This document shows, piece by piece, positions 16,419 through 25,751 of a DNA stretch of 64,000 nt (positions are counted from its first letter, which is position 1; every line of letters starts with the position of its first letter). A model generated the notes under the pieces. The model saw nothing but the letters and a program-made list of their open reading frames with translations. It had not been told where the DNA came from and did not search any database. A program made the position numbers and the translations under genes. Origin of the DNA: Imhoffiella fuscus (GTDB lineage: Bacteria > Pseudomonadota > Gammaproteobacteria > Chromatiales > Chromatiaceae); assembly GCF_042682685.1 (NCBI RefSeq), contig NZ_JBHUHX010000015.1, positions 1 to 64,000 on the forward strand, in the 5' to 3' direction.

Positions 16419-17381
16419 ATGATCGACAGCCTGCAATTCCTGATCGCTCAGACGGCGCCGCAACTCAAGCTCGGTTGGCTCACACCCGAGCCCAAGGAGC
16501 CACGCCCGCTGCGCGGCGAAACACCTGCGCACGGGAGCCAGTCTCTGATCGGATCGCTCAACTGCATCCACCCCAACCGACTGCAGGTGATCGGCCACCC
16601 CGAGCAGATCTATCTGACCGAACTGGGAAGCACCGCCTTTACCGAAACCATCGAAAAGCTCTTCGCCGACCGTCCCGCAGCGGTGATCTTCTCCGATGAC
16701 ATCGAGCCGGATGCCGCCCTGCGAGAGGTCGCCGAGCGCACCCAGACCCCGCTTCTCAGCTCGTCGCTCGGGGATCAGGATCTGATCAACCATCTACGCT
16801 ATTTCCTGACCCACGCCTTGGCCGAACGCGAGACCGTTCACGGCGTCTTCATCGAGGTGCTGGGCATGGGCGTGCTGCTGGTGGGCAATCCAGCGGTGGG
16901 CAAGAGCGAACTGGCGCTGGAGCTCATCACGCGCGGTCACCGCATCATCGCCGACGACGCGCCCCGGTTCGCCCGCATCGCGCCCGAGGTACTGGAAGGG
17001 ACCTGCCCGGAGACACTCCGAGACTTCCTTGAGGTCCGAGGACTCGGCATTCTCAACATCCGGGCCATGTTCGGCGAGGGCGCGGTGCTGCGCGACAAAA
17101 CGCTCAACCTCATCATCGACCTGCAGCCGCTGGACCACCAGCAGCTCGAATGCATCGATCGGCTCAGCGGAAGCCTCACGGCCATGAACATCCTGGGCGT
17201 CGCCGTCCCCAAGATCCTGATGCCGGTCGCCCCCGGCCGCAATCTGGCCATCCTGGTCGAAGCGGCGGTGCGCCACCAGATCCTACGGATCCGGGGCTAT
17301 GACGCCGGAGTGGATTTCATCGACCGCCAGGCCAGAGCGATCAGCATCGACCGACCCGATCCACCGACACTCCGACGCTGA
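16419..17381 (+). CDS. hprK: HPr kinase/phosphorylase
   Basis: 320 residues, bifunctional enzyme that phosphorylates or dephosphorylates HPr on serine 46. The catalytic domain begins near 130 with H141 in VHG, then the P-loop GNPAVGKS (156-163) and the signature segment VRGLGILNIRAMFG. The N-terminal domain is the usual MurF-like half. The target serine is intact in the linked ptsH gene. Enterobacteria lack this gene; its presence fits other proteobacterial PTS clusters. Confidence 0.95.
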   Translation: MIDSLQFLIAQTAPQLKLGWLTPEPKEPRPLRGETPAHGSQSLIGSLNCIHPNRLQVIGHPEQIYLTELGSTAFTETIEKLFADRPAAVIFSDDIEPDAALREVAERTQTPLLSSSLGDQDLINHLRYFLTHALAERETVHGVFIEVLGMGVLLVGNPAVGKSELALELITRGHRIIADDAPRFARIAPEVLEGTCPETLRDFLEVRGLGILNIRAMFGEGAVLRDKTLNLIIDLQPLDHQQLECIDRLSGSLTAMNILGVAVPKILMPVAPGRNLAILVEAAVRHQILRIRGYDAGVDFIDRQARAISIDRPDPPTLRR

Positions 17382-17448
17382 GTTCGCTGGACAGCGACGC
17401 CTCATATTCGATGTCTCACATCAACGACACCCGACGCGAAGACATGCG

Positions 17449-18306
17449 ATGAAACTCATCATTCTCAGCGGCCTGTCAGGCTCCGGAAAGAGCGTCGCGC
17501 TCCACACGCTCGAGGATCTGGGGTATTACTGCATCGACAACCTGCCGCTCTTCCTGCTAAAGGATTTGGCGCTGGGGCTCCACAACACGCTGGATACCGC
17601 CTTCACCAACACGGCCGTCGGGATCGATGCCCGAACCAACAGGGAGGCGCTGATCCAGCTCCCCCAGCTGGTGACGACGGCATTGGAGCAAGGCATCGAC
17701 TGCCATGTGCTCTTTCTGGAGACGCAGACGGAGACCCTCATCAAGCGCTTCAGCGAGACACGCCGCAAGCACCCGCTGACGCGCGGCGAGCGCCCCTTGA
17801 GCGAGGCCATCCAGTTGGAGCGCGAGCTGCTCAAACCGATTCGAGACTGCGCCGATGTCCAGATCGACACGACCCAGACCAACATCCACGAACTTCGCGA
17901 CCGGGTTCGCGGCTGGGCGATGGGCAACGCCTCGCCCAAGGCATCGATTCTGCTTCAGTCGTTCGGCTTCAAGCACGGGGTCCCGCAGGACGTCGACTTC
18001 GTCTTCGACGTGCGCTGCCTTCCCAACCCTCATTGGCAACCCGAGCTCAAGCCGCTGACCGGGCTGGATCCGCTGATCGAGGCGTTCCTGGAAGAGCACA
18101 CCGAGACCCGAGACATGCGCGATGACATCCTCACCTTCTTCGAGCGCTGGATTCCCCATTTCGAAACCGACGGCCGCAGCTATCTCACCATCGCCATCGG
18201 TTGCACCGGAGGGCAGCATCGCTCGGTCTACATGACGGAGCAACTGAGACGCCATTTCGAGCGGCTCGGGCACAGCGTCATCGTCCGGCATCGAGAACTG
18301 GCGTGA
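17449..18306 (+). CDS. rapZ: RNase adapter protein RapZ (P-loop nucleotide-binding)
   Basis: 285 residues. Walker A is GLSGSGKS at 8-15 and the conserved C-terminal domain includes AIGCTGGQHRSVYMTE. In E. coli RapZ binds small RNAs and RNase E to control glucosamine-6-phosphate synthase; conservation beside PTS genes suggests a broader link to cell-wall sugar balance. ATG at 17449 chosen for MKLIILSG. Its stop overlaps the GTG start of the EIIA gene. Confidence 0.94.
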   Translation: MKLIILSGLSGSGKSVALHTLEDLGYYCIDNLPLFLLKDLALGLHNTLDTAFTNTAVGIDARTNREALIQLPQLVTTALEQGIDCHVLFLETQTETLIKRFSETRRKHPLTRGERPLSEAIQLERELLKPIRDCADVQIDTTQTNIHELRDRVRGWAMGNASPKASILLQSFGFKHGVPQDVDFVFDVRCLPNPHWQPELKPLTGLDPLIEAFLEEHTETRDMRDDILTFFERWIPHFETDGRSYLTIAIGCTGGQHRSVYMTEQLRRHFERLGHSVIVRHRELA

Positions 18307-18698
18307 GCGTCGGAGTCCTACTCATCACACACAGCCCGCTCGCCCGGGATCTGCTGCGGATCGCAGGCGAGATACTCGGCACCGTCCCAGCCGGGGTCGA
18401 GGGTGTCGAGGTCGTCAACGACACGCCGCGCGAGGACCTGATCGAGGAATGCCTGCACAGTCTGGATCGGCTCGACGAGGGCGACGGTGTACTCATCCTG
18501 AGCGACCTCTTCGGCTCCACCCCGTGCAACGTGGCCAACAGGCTCCTGGAACTACGGACCAACGTACAGGTGCTCACCGGCGTGAATCTGCCCATGCTGT
18601 TGAGAACGCTGAACTACGCCACCCTCGACCTGGATGCCGTGGCCGAGAAGGCACTTCAAGGCGGACGCGATGGCGTCCAACGCTGCAAGCACGATTGA
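18303..18698 (+). CDS. PTS EIIA component, mannose (ManX) family
   Basis: 131 residues matching the EIIA-Man fold, with phosphorylatable H10 in LLITHSPLA and the segment ILSDLFGSTPCNVANRL. No EIIB, EIIC or EIID genes are nearby, so it is most likely a regulatory phospho-acceptor rather than part of a sugar transporter. Start GTG (18303-18305) overlaps the rapZ stop (GTGA). Co-transcribed with ptsH. Confidence 0.9.
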   Translation: MSVGVLLITHSPLARDLLRIAGEILGTVPAGVEGVEVVNDTPREDLIEECLHSLDRLDEGDGVLILSDLFGSTPCNVANRLLELRTNVQVLTGVNLPMLLRTLNYATLDLDAVAEKALQGGRDGVQRCKHD

Positions 18699-18740
18699 AA
18701 ACCGCGATGAGACCACTCGCGCAACAGGGATTCATGCCGG

Positions 18741-19010
18741 ATGATTCGCAAAGAATTCGAGATCTGTAACAAGCTGGGCCTGCATGCGCGGGCGGCAGCC
18801 AAGCTGGTGCAATGCGCCGGACGCTTCAAGAGCCATATCGAGATCGAGCGCCGCGGCCAGAGCGTCAACAGCAAGAGCATCATGGGCGTGATGATGCTGG
18901 CCGCCAGCCAGGGCACCTGTGTGACGGTTCAGGCCGAGGGCGAGGACGAGCAGGAGGCCATCGACGCGATCGAGACGCTCATCCGCAACCGTTTCGGAGA
19001 GAGCGAGTGA
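18741..19010 (+). CDS. ptsH: HPr phosphocarrier protein
   Basis: 89 residues. Both regulatory sites are intact: catalytic H15 in LGLHARAA, phosphorylated by EI, and S46 in SKSIMG, the target of HPr kinase. It passes phosphate from EI to EIIA-Ntr and the EIIA-Man protein encoded beside it. Stop overlaps the ptsI start. Confidence 0.95.
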   Translation: MIRKEFEICNKLGLHARAAAKLVQCAGRFKSHIEIERRGQSVNSKSIMGVMMLAASQGTCVTVQAEGEDEQEAIDAIETLIRNRFGESE

Positions 19011-20749
19011 CGATCGCGTTCCAGGGCATCGGGATCGCCTCGGCCTGCTCGGTCGCCCTGGGGCCAGCCTTCATCGACGACCGCGACCAGCATGCCGCCG
19101 CCCATCGCGCCATCGCGGCCGATCAGGTCGACGCCGAGCTAGCCCGGTTCGATCAGGCCCTCGAGTCCGCGCGCAAGGCGCTGCGCATGGTGCGTAACCA
19201 GATTTCGACCGACAGCCGGATCCATGCCGCCGAATTCCTGGACGTGCACCTCCTGATGCTCGACGATCCGGCGATGGCCAGTGCGATCCAGCACATCGTC
19301 CAGAGCCAGCTGTGCTGCGCCGAATGGGCCCTACAGATCCACTGCGAACGACTGATGCAGGTGTTCGACGAGATGGATGACGCCTATCTGCGTGCGCGCG
19401 GGGGCGACGTCCAGCACCTGGTACGTCAGATTCAGGGCTTCCTGCGCGAGGACGCCTCCCCTCCCGTTCTCGCCGACCAGGACCTGATCGGCCACATCGT
19501 GGTCGCCCGGGATCTCACCCCGGCCGACGCCATTCTGCTCCACCAGCGTGGCGCCGTCGCCTTCGTGACCGAATACGGCGGACCCACGTCGCACACCGCG
19601 ATCCTGGCCCGCAGCCTCGGTATCCCGGCAGTCGTTGGGATCCACGAAGCCACGCGCTATCTGCAACCGAACGAATTCCTGATCGTCGACGGCGAGACCG
19701 GCACGCTGCTGGCCAGCGCGGACGACAACACGCTCCAGCATTTCCGCCAACGGCTGCGTGCCATCGAGCAACGTCAGCGCCAACTGCGCGACCTGGTGGA
19801 CCTGCCCTCTCGGACCCGCGACGGCGTATCCATCAAAATCATGGCCAACCTGGAGCTGTCAGAGGACGTCCAGGTCGCTCGGGCCGCAGGGGCGGACGGG
19901 GTGGGCCTCTACCGCACCGAGTTCCTCTACATGAACCGGGACGACCTCCCGAACGAGGAGGAGCATCTGACCAATTACATCGAGATCCTGGAGGGACTCG
20001 ATGGAATCCCGATCACCATCCGCACGCTCGATCTGGGCATGGACAAGCGCACCGGCGCCATGGCCGACCCGAGCGGCGGCGCGACCAATCCAGCGCTCGG
20101 GCTGCGCGCGATTCGGCTCTGCCTCAAGGAAATCGAACTCTTTCGCCCGCAGCTGCGCGCCATACTGCGCGCCTCCGCGCTCGGATCGGTCAGACTCATG
20201 CTCCCCCTGGTGACCAATCTGCACGAGGTGGAAACGGTCCTCGACCTCATCGGCGAGATCAAACGCGAACTCGATGCAGACGGACTCGACTACGATCCGC
20301 AGATGCAGATCGGCGCCATGATCGAGGTGCCGGGCGCCGCGCTCGCGGCCAGACCCATCGCCCGCCGACTGGATTTTCTCTCCATCGGCACCAACGATCT
20401 CATCCAATACACGCTCGCCATCGACAGGCTGGACGACGCGGTCAACTATCTCTTCGACCCCACCCATCCGGCCATTCTGCGGCTGATCCGCATCATCATC
20501 GAGGCCGGCGCAGCCGAAGGCGTCTCTGTCAGCATGTGCGGCGAAATGGCCAGCGACCCCCGCTTCACCCGGCTGCTGCTCGGAATGGGATTACGCGAAT
20601 TCAGCATGCAACCAGGTGCCATTCTGAATATCAAAGAGACCGTACTGAACGCCGACACCCAGGATCTGAGCGCACGCGCCGAGTTCCTTTTCGCGCACCT
20701 GGACGACGCCGATCCGAGTCTTCTGCTCGATGCCCTGAACGCCGACTGA
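19007..20749 (+). CDS. ptsI: Phosphoenolpyruvate-protein phosphotransferase (Enzyme I)
   Basis: 580 residues. It takes phosphate from PEP and gives it to HPr. The phosphohistidine is H196 in GGPTSHTAIL; the PEP-binding TIM-barrel half carries GLYRTEFLYMNR and the MCGEMASD cysteine motif. GTG start at 19007-19009 overlaps the ptsH stop (GTGA). No GAF domain is present, so this is ordinary EI, not EI-Ntr (PtsP). Last of the PTS cluster. Confidence 0.95.
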   Translation: MTIAFQGIGIASACSVALGPAFIDDRDQHAAAHRAIAADQVDAELARFDQALESARKALRMVRNQISTDSRIHAAEFLDVHLLMLDDPAMASAIQHIVQSQLCCAEWALQIHCERLMQVFDEMDDAYLRARGGDVQHLVRQIQGFLREDASPPVLADQDLIGHIVVARDLTPADAILLHQRGAVAFVTEYGGPTSHTAILARSLGIPAVVGIHEATRYLQPNEFLIVDGETGTLLASADDNTLQHFRQRLRAIEQRQRQLRDLVDLPSRTRDGVSIKIMANLELSEDVQVARAAGADGVGLYRTEFLYMNRDDLPNEEEHLTNYIEILEGLDGIPITIRTLDLGMDKRTGAMADPSGGATNPALGLRAIRLCLKEIELFRPQLRAILRASALGSVRLMLPLVTNLHEVETVLDLIGEIKRELDADGLDYDPQMQIGAMIEVPGAALAARPIARRLDFLSIGTNDLIQYTLAIDRLDDAVNYLFDPTHPAILRLIRIIIEAGAAEGVSVSMCGEMASDPRFTRLLLGMGLREFSMQPGAILNIKETVLNADTQDLSARAEFLFAHLDDADPSLLLDALNAD

Positions 20750-20833
20750 GTGCGCGAAGATCGCCGCTCGGCTCTGGTAGCATAGGCGTCATCACGGCAT
20801 TGCGTCCGCCACCTCGCGACCGACAGGGCTTCC

Positions 20834-22195
20834 ATGACCGTCCCCGTTCCCAGCAACCCCGACAACACCCGACTCGAGGATCTGCAGCAGGTTCTGCAGC
20901 AGGGAGGGATGCGTCAGGCCGCACGCATGCTCAACGCGCTACAGCCGGCGGAAATCGCCCATCTGCTCGAATCGCTCCCACCCAAGGAGCGCGAACTGGT
21001 GTGGAATCTAGTGGAGGCCGAATACGACGGCGAGGTCCTGACCTATCTCCATGACGACGTCCGCGAGCATCTGATCCGGCTGATGGACGCCGGCGAGCTG
21101 ATCGCCGCCATGGGCAGTCTGGACACGGACGACCTGGCCGACATGCTGCAGGATCTGCCGGTCGCCATCACCCAGGAGGTGGTCAAATCGCTCGATCAGC
21201 AACGGCGCGACCGTCTCGAAAAGGCGCTGTCGTTCGACGAAGACAGCGCCGGCGGCCTCATGAACACCGACACGGTGACGGTGCGTCCCGAGATGACGCT
21301 CGACGTGGTGATGCGCTACCTGCGTCGACTCAAAGACGGACTGCCGGACATCACCGACAATCTCATCGTGGTCAACCGCAAGGGGCACTATCTCGGCGTG
21401 CTCTACCTGACCGACCTCCTCACCCACGATCCGGAAGACACCGTCGCCGAGGCCATGACGCTCGACGTACAGGCCATTCCGGCCTCTTGGAGCGCACGCG
21501 AGGTCGCGACCCGATTCGAGCAGCACGACCTGGTCACGGCGCCGGTCGTGGACGAGGACGGAAGCCTGCTCGGACGCATCACGGTCGACGATGTCATGGA
21601 CGTCATCCGCGAAGAGGCCGATCACCAGTTCCTGGGACAGGCCGGTCTGTCGGAGACCGAGGACATGTTCGCCCCGGTCCTGCTCAGTGCCCGCCGCCGA
21701 GCGCTCTGGCTCGGCGTCAACCTGCTCACCGCCTTCCTCGCCGCCTGGGTGATCGGACGCTTCGAGGCGACCATCCAGCAGGTGGTGGCCCTGGCCGTGC
21801 TGATGCCCGTGGTGGCCAGCATGGGCGGCATCGCCGGCACCCAAACGCTCACGCTCGCCATACGCGGACTCGCGCTCGGACAGCTCTCGATCAACAACGC
21901 ACGCTGGCTCCTGTGGAAGGAAATGGCGGTCGCCGGCATCAACAGCGTCATCTGGGCCATCGTCGTCGCACTGGTCGCCAAGCTCTGGTTCCATGACACC
22001 GACATCGCACTAGTCATCGGCGCCGCCATCAGCATCAACCTGCTGGCCGCCGCCTTTTCCGGCGCCCTGCTCCCCCTGGCGCTGGAACGCTTCGGCATCG
22101 ACCCCGCACTGGCCGGCGGAGTCATCCTCACGACGGTCACCGATGTCGTCGGCTTCCTCGCCTTTCTTGGACTGGCGACCCTTTTCCTGCTGTAG
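20834..22195 (+). CDS. mgtE: Magnesium transporter MgtE
   Basis: 453 residues: an N-terminal superhelical MgtE_N domain (to about 130), a tandem CBS pair (about 130-255) that senses cytoplasmic magnesium, and a C-terminal membrane domain with five helices containing PVVASMGGIAGTQTLT. Channel-like uptake of Mg2+ gated by the cytoplasmic domains. Separately transcribed, 84 bases after ptsI. A composite repeat element abuts its 3' end. Confidence 0.95.
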   Translation: MTVPVPSNPDNTRLEDLQQVLQQGGMRQAARMLNALQPAEIAHLLESLPPKERELVWNLVEAEYDGEVLTYLHDDVREHLIRLMDAGELIAAMGSLDTDDLADMLQDLPVAITQEVVKSLDQQRRDRLEKALSFDEDSAGGLMNTDTVTVRPEMTLDVVMRYLRRLKDGLPDITDNLIVVNRKGHYLGVLYLTDLLTHDPEDTVAEAMTLDVQAIPASWSAREVATRFEQHDLVTAPVVDEDGSLLGRITVDDVMDVIREEADHQFLGQAGLSETEDMFAPVLLSARRRALWLGVNLLTAFLAAWVIGRFEATIQQVVALAVLMPVVASMGGIAGTQTLTLAIRGLALGQLSINNARWLLWKEMAVAGINSVIWAIVVALVAKLWFHDTDIALVIGAAISINLLAAAFSGALLPLALERFGIDPALAGGVILTTVTDVVGFLAFLGLATLFLL

Positions 22196-22207
22196 CGAGC
22201 TACCAGC

Positions 22208-22391
22208 GTAGGGCGCAATAGCGACAGCGTATTGCGCCACATGACAGACGGCGATGCGGTATCGATCCCGCCCATCAATTCCATACGGCGCAATACGGCC
22301 GCCCCAAGATCGCACGCCGGCCGTCCATGAAACCCTTCGTCAACGAGAAGGTGTTACAGCCACAGCGTGCCGGCGGCCTATTGCGCCCTAC
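22208..22391 (-). repeat. Composite dispersed palindromic repeat, copy 1
   Basis: Fills the convergent gap between mgtE and the phosphohexomutase gene. It consists of a 36-bp palindromic unit (22208-22243), a 38-base spacer and a 110-bp unit (22282-22391) whose ends are GGCGCAATA and TATTGCGCC. Read on the minus strand it has the same architecture as 53706-53898 (110-bp unit, spacer, 36-bp unit). There is no coding capacity. Convergent-gene placement suggests it may also end transcripts. Confidence 0.8.
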
Positions 22392-22399
22392 CAGCCAAA

Positions 22400-23887
22400 T
22401 CATCGCCGCCAGCTTGCGAGGATCTCCATACAGATTGCGTTCATGTCGCGGGCACGCTCGGACGTGTCGGCCTCGGTATAGGCGCGCAGCTCGGGGGCGT
22501 TGCCCGAGGGACGCAGATGGGCGATCTCGCCACTGGCGAAGGTGATCCTCAGGCCATCAGTGGTATCGGTCGAGATGACTGGGCCAAAAGACGCGCCGAA
22601 CAGGGATTCGATCGCGGCCTTGTCCTGTGGAAAATCACCGCTGACCAGCGTGGCAATGCGCGCTTGGCTGATATGGGTGGGGAAATCCTTGAGCCGATCG
22701 CTGTAGGTGAAGCGGTGCGGAAGATCGCTCGCCAGGGCCGAGAGCGGCTTGCCCTGCTCGACCGAGGCCAGCAGGATGGTGACGGCGACCAGCACGGCGT
22801 CGCGGGTGGGCAGGGCCGCCAGTCGGCGGTCGTCGGCCTCGATAGGACTGCCGAGCAGGAAGCCACCGTTCGCCTCGTAGCCGACCACGGGGCTCAGCCC
22901 CCGATCGATCAGCGTCTGCATGCCTTCGATCACGAAGGGAGAGCCGATACGGGTCCGCAGGACGGACTGGAAGCAGCCGCATTTCTCGACCGCCGTGTTG
23001 CTGCTCACCGGCGTCACGACACCAGCGACACCCAACTGACGGGCACAGAGCACGCCCGCGATATCGCCGCGCAGCCAAACACCCTGCTCGTCACCGACCA
23101 GCGGACGGTCGCCGTCACCGTCGGCCGAGACCAGTGCGTCGAAACGGTCGGCCGTCGCCCATTGGCGCGCCAAGTCGATATCCTCCGAACGTATCGCCTC
23201 GGTATCGACTGGAATGAACTGCGCCGAGCGCCCGAGGCGGACGATCTCGACCCCGAGGCCGCCAAGCACATCGGCATAGGCCTCGCGTGCCACGCTCGAA
23301 TGCTCGTAGATTCCGACCCGCAGACCCGCGAGACAACCCGGCGGGAAGAAGTCGAGATAGCGGGCGATATAGTCGCGATAGGCCGAATCGTCGCGCGAGG
23401 GGAGCCGCGCGGCATCCGTGTCGATGAAGGCGCCCGCCGCATCGAACACTCCGCTCGGCCGTTTGACCTCCTGCTCGCGGATGCCCTCCTCGTCCTGTTT
23501 GAGAATCTCGCCAGTCGGTAGATTGAACTTGATGCCGTTGCGGTCGTCCGGGATGTGACTCCCGGTCACCATGAGTGAAGGAATGCCGAGCGCGATGCCA
23601 TAGGCCGCAAGCGCCGGACTCGGGATGGGGCCACAGTTGATCGGCCGGCATCCCTGGTCCAGCGCCGCCTGTGCGCAAGCGGCCATGATACGCGGCGTGC
23701 TCGGACGCAGATCGCCCGCGATCCCGACCGCCTGGCCCGGAACCAGGACGCCCACCTCCTGGAGATAACGCAGAAAACCGACCGTATAGGCATAAGAGAC
23801 CCAGTCGGTCATCTCGGAGGCAAGACCTCGGGCACCGCTAGTGCCAAATTTGACCCCACTTTCGGCCATCAAATCGCCAATATGCAT
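22400..23887 (-). CDS. Phosphomannomutase/phosphoglucomutase-family phosphohexomutase
   Basis: 495 residues with the alpha-D-phosphohexomutase plan: the GTSGARG start, catalytic serine S110 in TGSHIPDDRNGIK, the metal loop DGDGDRP, the sugar loop GYEANGGFLLG and the phosphate loop RPSGNAPELR. It interconverts 1- and 6-phosphohexoses, probably mannose or glucosamine phosphates for envelope sugars. Exact substrate is not determined by these motifs. Begins at ATG; 128 bases downstream of engB. Confidence 0.88.
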   Translation of the reverse strand: MHIGDLMAESGVKFGTSGARGLASEMTDWVSYAYTVGFLRYLQEVGVLVPGQAVGIAGDLRPSTPRIMAACAQAALDQGCRPINCGPIPSPALAAYGIALGIPSLMVTGSHIPDDRNGIKFNLPTGEILKQDEEGIREQEVKRPSGVFDAAGAFIDTDAARLPSRDDSAYRDYIARYLDFFPPGCLAGLRVGIYEHSSVAREAYADVLGGLGVEIVRLGRSAQFIPVDTEAIRSEDIDLARQWATADRFDALVSADGDGDRPLVGDEQGVWLRGDIAGVLCARQLGVAGVVTPVSSNTAVEKCGCFQSVLRTRIGSPFVIEGMQTLIDRGLSPVVGYEANGGFLLGSPIEADDRRLAALPTRDAVLVAVTILLASVEQGKPLSALASDLPHRFTYSDRLKDFPTHISQARIATLVSGDFPQDKAAIESLFGASFGPVISTDTTDGLRITFASGEIAHLRPSGNAPELRAYTEADTSERARDMNAICMEILASWRR

Positions 23888-24015
23888 CTCGCTCCTTTGG
23901 GCGGATCACGCTCGCCGCCAATCGCTGCAATGAAAATACGATTCTAGCCCAGGTGCTCCAGGTCGCACGCACAGGCCATCGTGACATCGCGCCAAGCGGC
24001 ATCCGAGCGTCCCCC

Positions 24016-24627
24016 TCAGGTCGCCGGCGACGGCACCTCCAGCCAGCGGTCCAACACCGCCTGAACCGACTCGACGCCTTGGCGCTCCAAGGCGGAGAAG
24101 AGCTGCACGCTGACACGGTCGCCGTGACTGGAGACGGCACGCTCCACGGCGAGCTGCGCCGAGCGCGCCGGACCCCGCTTGAGTTTATCCGCCTTGGTCA
24201 GCAGCAGGAGCAGCGGCATCTCGCCCTTCAGCCCCCAGGTCAGCATCTGACGATCGTAGTCGGTGAGCGGATGCCGGATGTCCATGACGATCACCAGGCC
24301 CGCCAGCGAGCGCCGACAGTCCAAATAATGCGCGAGATGCTGCTGCCATTCGCGTTTGACCGACACGGAGACCTTGGCGAAACCGTAGCCGGGCAGATCG
24401 ACCAGGCGCCGCTCCTCGTCCAGCTCGAAAAAGATCAGTTGCTGGGTTCGCCCCGGAGTCTTACTGGTCCGAGCGAGCGCGTTCTGATGACAGAGCACAT
24501 TGATAGCGCTCGATTTTCCAGCGTTGGAGCGACCGGCGAAGGCGACCTCGCGACCGCTGTCGGCCGGGGCGTGATCGAGCCGACTCGCGGCCGAGAGAAA
24601 ATGAGCGCGCTGATAGAAGGGATTCAT
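24016..24627 (-). CDS. engB: Ribosome biogenesis GTPase YsxC/EngB
   Basis: 203-residue Era/TrmE-type GTPase needed for 50S subunit assembly. G1 is GRSNAGKS, G3 is DLPGYG and G4 is TKAD; TPGRTQQ is the family switch I segment. The C-terminus ends in a short helix. On the same strand as moaC, 81 bases downstream. Confidence 0.95.
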   Translation of the reverse strand: MNPFYQRAHFLSAASRLDHAPADSGREVAFAGRSNAGKSSAINVLCHQNALARTSKTPGRTQQLIFFELDEERRLVDLPGYGFAKVSVSVKREWQQHLAHYLDCRRSLAGLVIVMDIRHPLTDYDRQMLTWGLKGEMPLLLLLTKADKLKRGPARSAQLAVERAVSSHGDRVSVQLFSALERQGVESVQAVLDRWLEVPSPAT

Positions 24628-24708
24628 CGTCGGAACGCATCCTGGATGTAAGGCAAGAGAAAGACGGCGGGTGCCCGAAACGATGACAGAGACGATCGAA
24701 GGGCGGGA

Positions 24709-25206
24709 TCAAGGATTCGAGTTGGAGGCGTCGGGATCACGCCTCCAGTGCCCGGAGCGACCTCCCGATTTTTCGACAAGCCGGATATCGGTCATGCACA
24801 TGCCGCGATCCACGGCCTTGCACATATCGTAGATGGTGAGCAACGAGACCTGAACGGCGCACAGCGCCTCCATTTCCACCCCGGTCCGTCCGTTGGTCTC
24901 GACCGTCGCGCTGCACTGCACGGCGCACTCGCCATGCCGAAGTTCCAGCGCGATGTCGATCCGGGTCAGGCTCAGTGGATGACAAAGCGGAACCAGTTCG
25001 GAGGTCCGCTTCGCACCCATGATTCCGGCGACGCGCGCGATTCCGAGCACGTCGCCCTTACCATGTCCACCCTGCTCGATCAGCGCGAGCGTCTCCGGCT
25101 CCATCCGGATCCACCCCTCGGCCACGGCCCGACGCCGGGTCGCGACCTTGTCGCCCACATCGACCATGTGGGCGTCGCCCGATGGGGTGAAATGGGTCAG
25201 AGACAT
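24709..25206 (-). CDS. moaC: Cyclic pyranopterin monophosphate synthase
   Basis: 165 residues. Second enzyme of molybdenum-cofactor synthesis, which rearranges the MoaA product to cyclic pyranopterin. Family blocks are SELVPLCHPLSL, TVETNGRTGVEMEALCAV and YDMCKAVD. It is longer at the C-terminus by a short polar tail. Its ATG overlaps the ppa stop (TGATG). The pyrophosphatase could pull pyrophosphate-releasing reactions, including MoaC's own. Confidence 0.95.
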   Translation of the reverse strand: MSLTHFTPSGDAHMVDVGDKVATRRRAVAEGWIRMEPETLALIEQGGHGKGDVLGIARVAGIMGAKRTSELVPLCHPLSLTRIDIALELRHGECAVQCSATVETNGRTGVEMEALCAVQVSLLTIYDMCKAVDRGMCMTDIRLVEKSGGRSGHWRRDPDASNSNP

Positions 25207-25751
25207 CAGAAGGCCGGCTTATCCGGGGCGTCCTCGAACATCTTGACGCTGTTCATGATCTCCTGATACGCCTCTTCCCGGCCGCCCCAACCGCCGACAC
25301 GCACCCATTTGCCTTCGTCGAGATCCTTGTAGTGCTCGAAGAAGTGCGCGATCTGATCGAGCAGATGCTGCGGCATGTCGCGGAAGCTCTCGATATGACG
25401 ATAGCCCTTGTAGAGCTTATCGACCGGAATGGCCAGAATCTTGGCGTCGTCGCCGGACTCGTCGGTCATCTTGAGCACGCCGATCGGCCGGCACTTGATG
25501 ACCGAGCCCGGGATCAGCGAGTAGGGCGTAGCCACCAGCACGTCCACCGGGTCGCCATCCGGGGACAGCGTATGCGGCACATAGCCATAGTTGCAGGGAT
25601 AGTACATGGCGGTGGACATGAAACGGTCGACGAACATGGCGCCCGTCTCCTTGTCCATCTCGTATTTGACCGGATCGGAGCGCGCCGGAATCTCGATGAT
25701 CACGTTGAGCACATGGGGAAGATCGCCCCGGGAAACCTTGGAAAGATCCAT
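25206..25751 (-). CDS. ppa: Soluble inorganic pyrophosphatase, family I
   Basis: 181 residues hydrolysing pyrophosphate to phosphate. Metal-binding motif DGDPVDVLV and the substrate segment KYEMDKETGAMFVDRF are intact. It is translationally coupled to moaC downstream and lies about 300 bases downstream of a PPi-dependent phosphofructokinase gene across a terminator. The two enzymes would compete for the same pyrophosphate pool. Confidence 0.96.
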   Translation of the reverse strand: MDLSKVSRGDLPHVLNVIIEIPARSDPVKYEMDKETGAMFVDRFMSTAMYYPCNYGYVPHTLSPDGDPVDVLVATPYSLIPGSVIKCRPIGVLKMTDESGDDAKILAIPVDKLYKGYRHIESFRDMPQHLLDQIAHFFEHYKDLDEGKWVRVGGWGGREEAYQEIMNSVKMFEDAPDKPAF

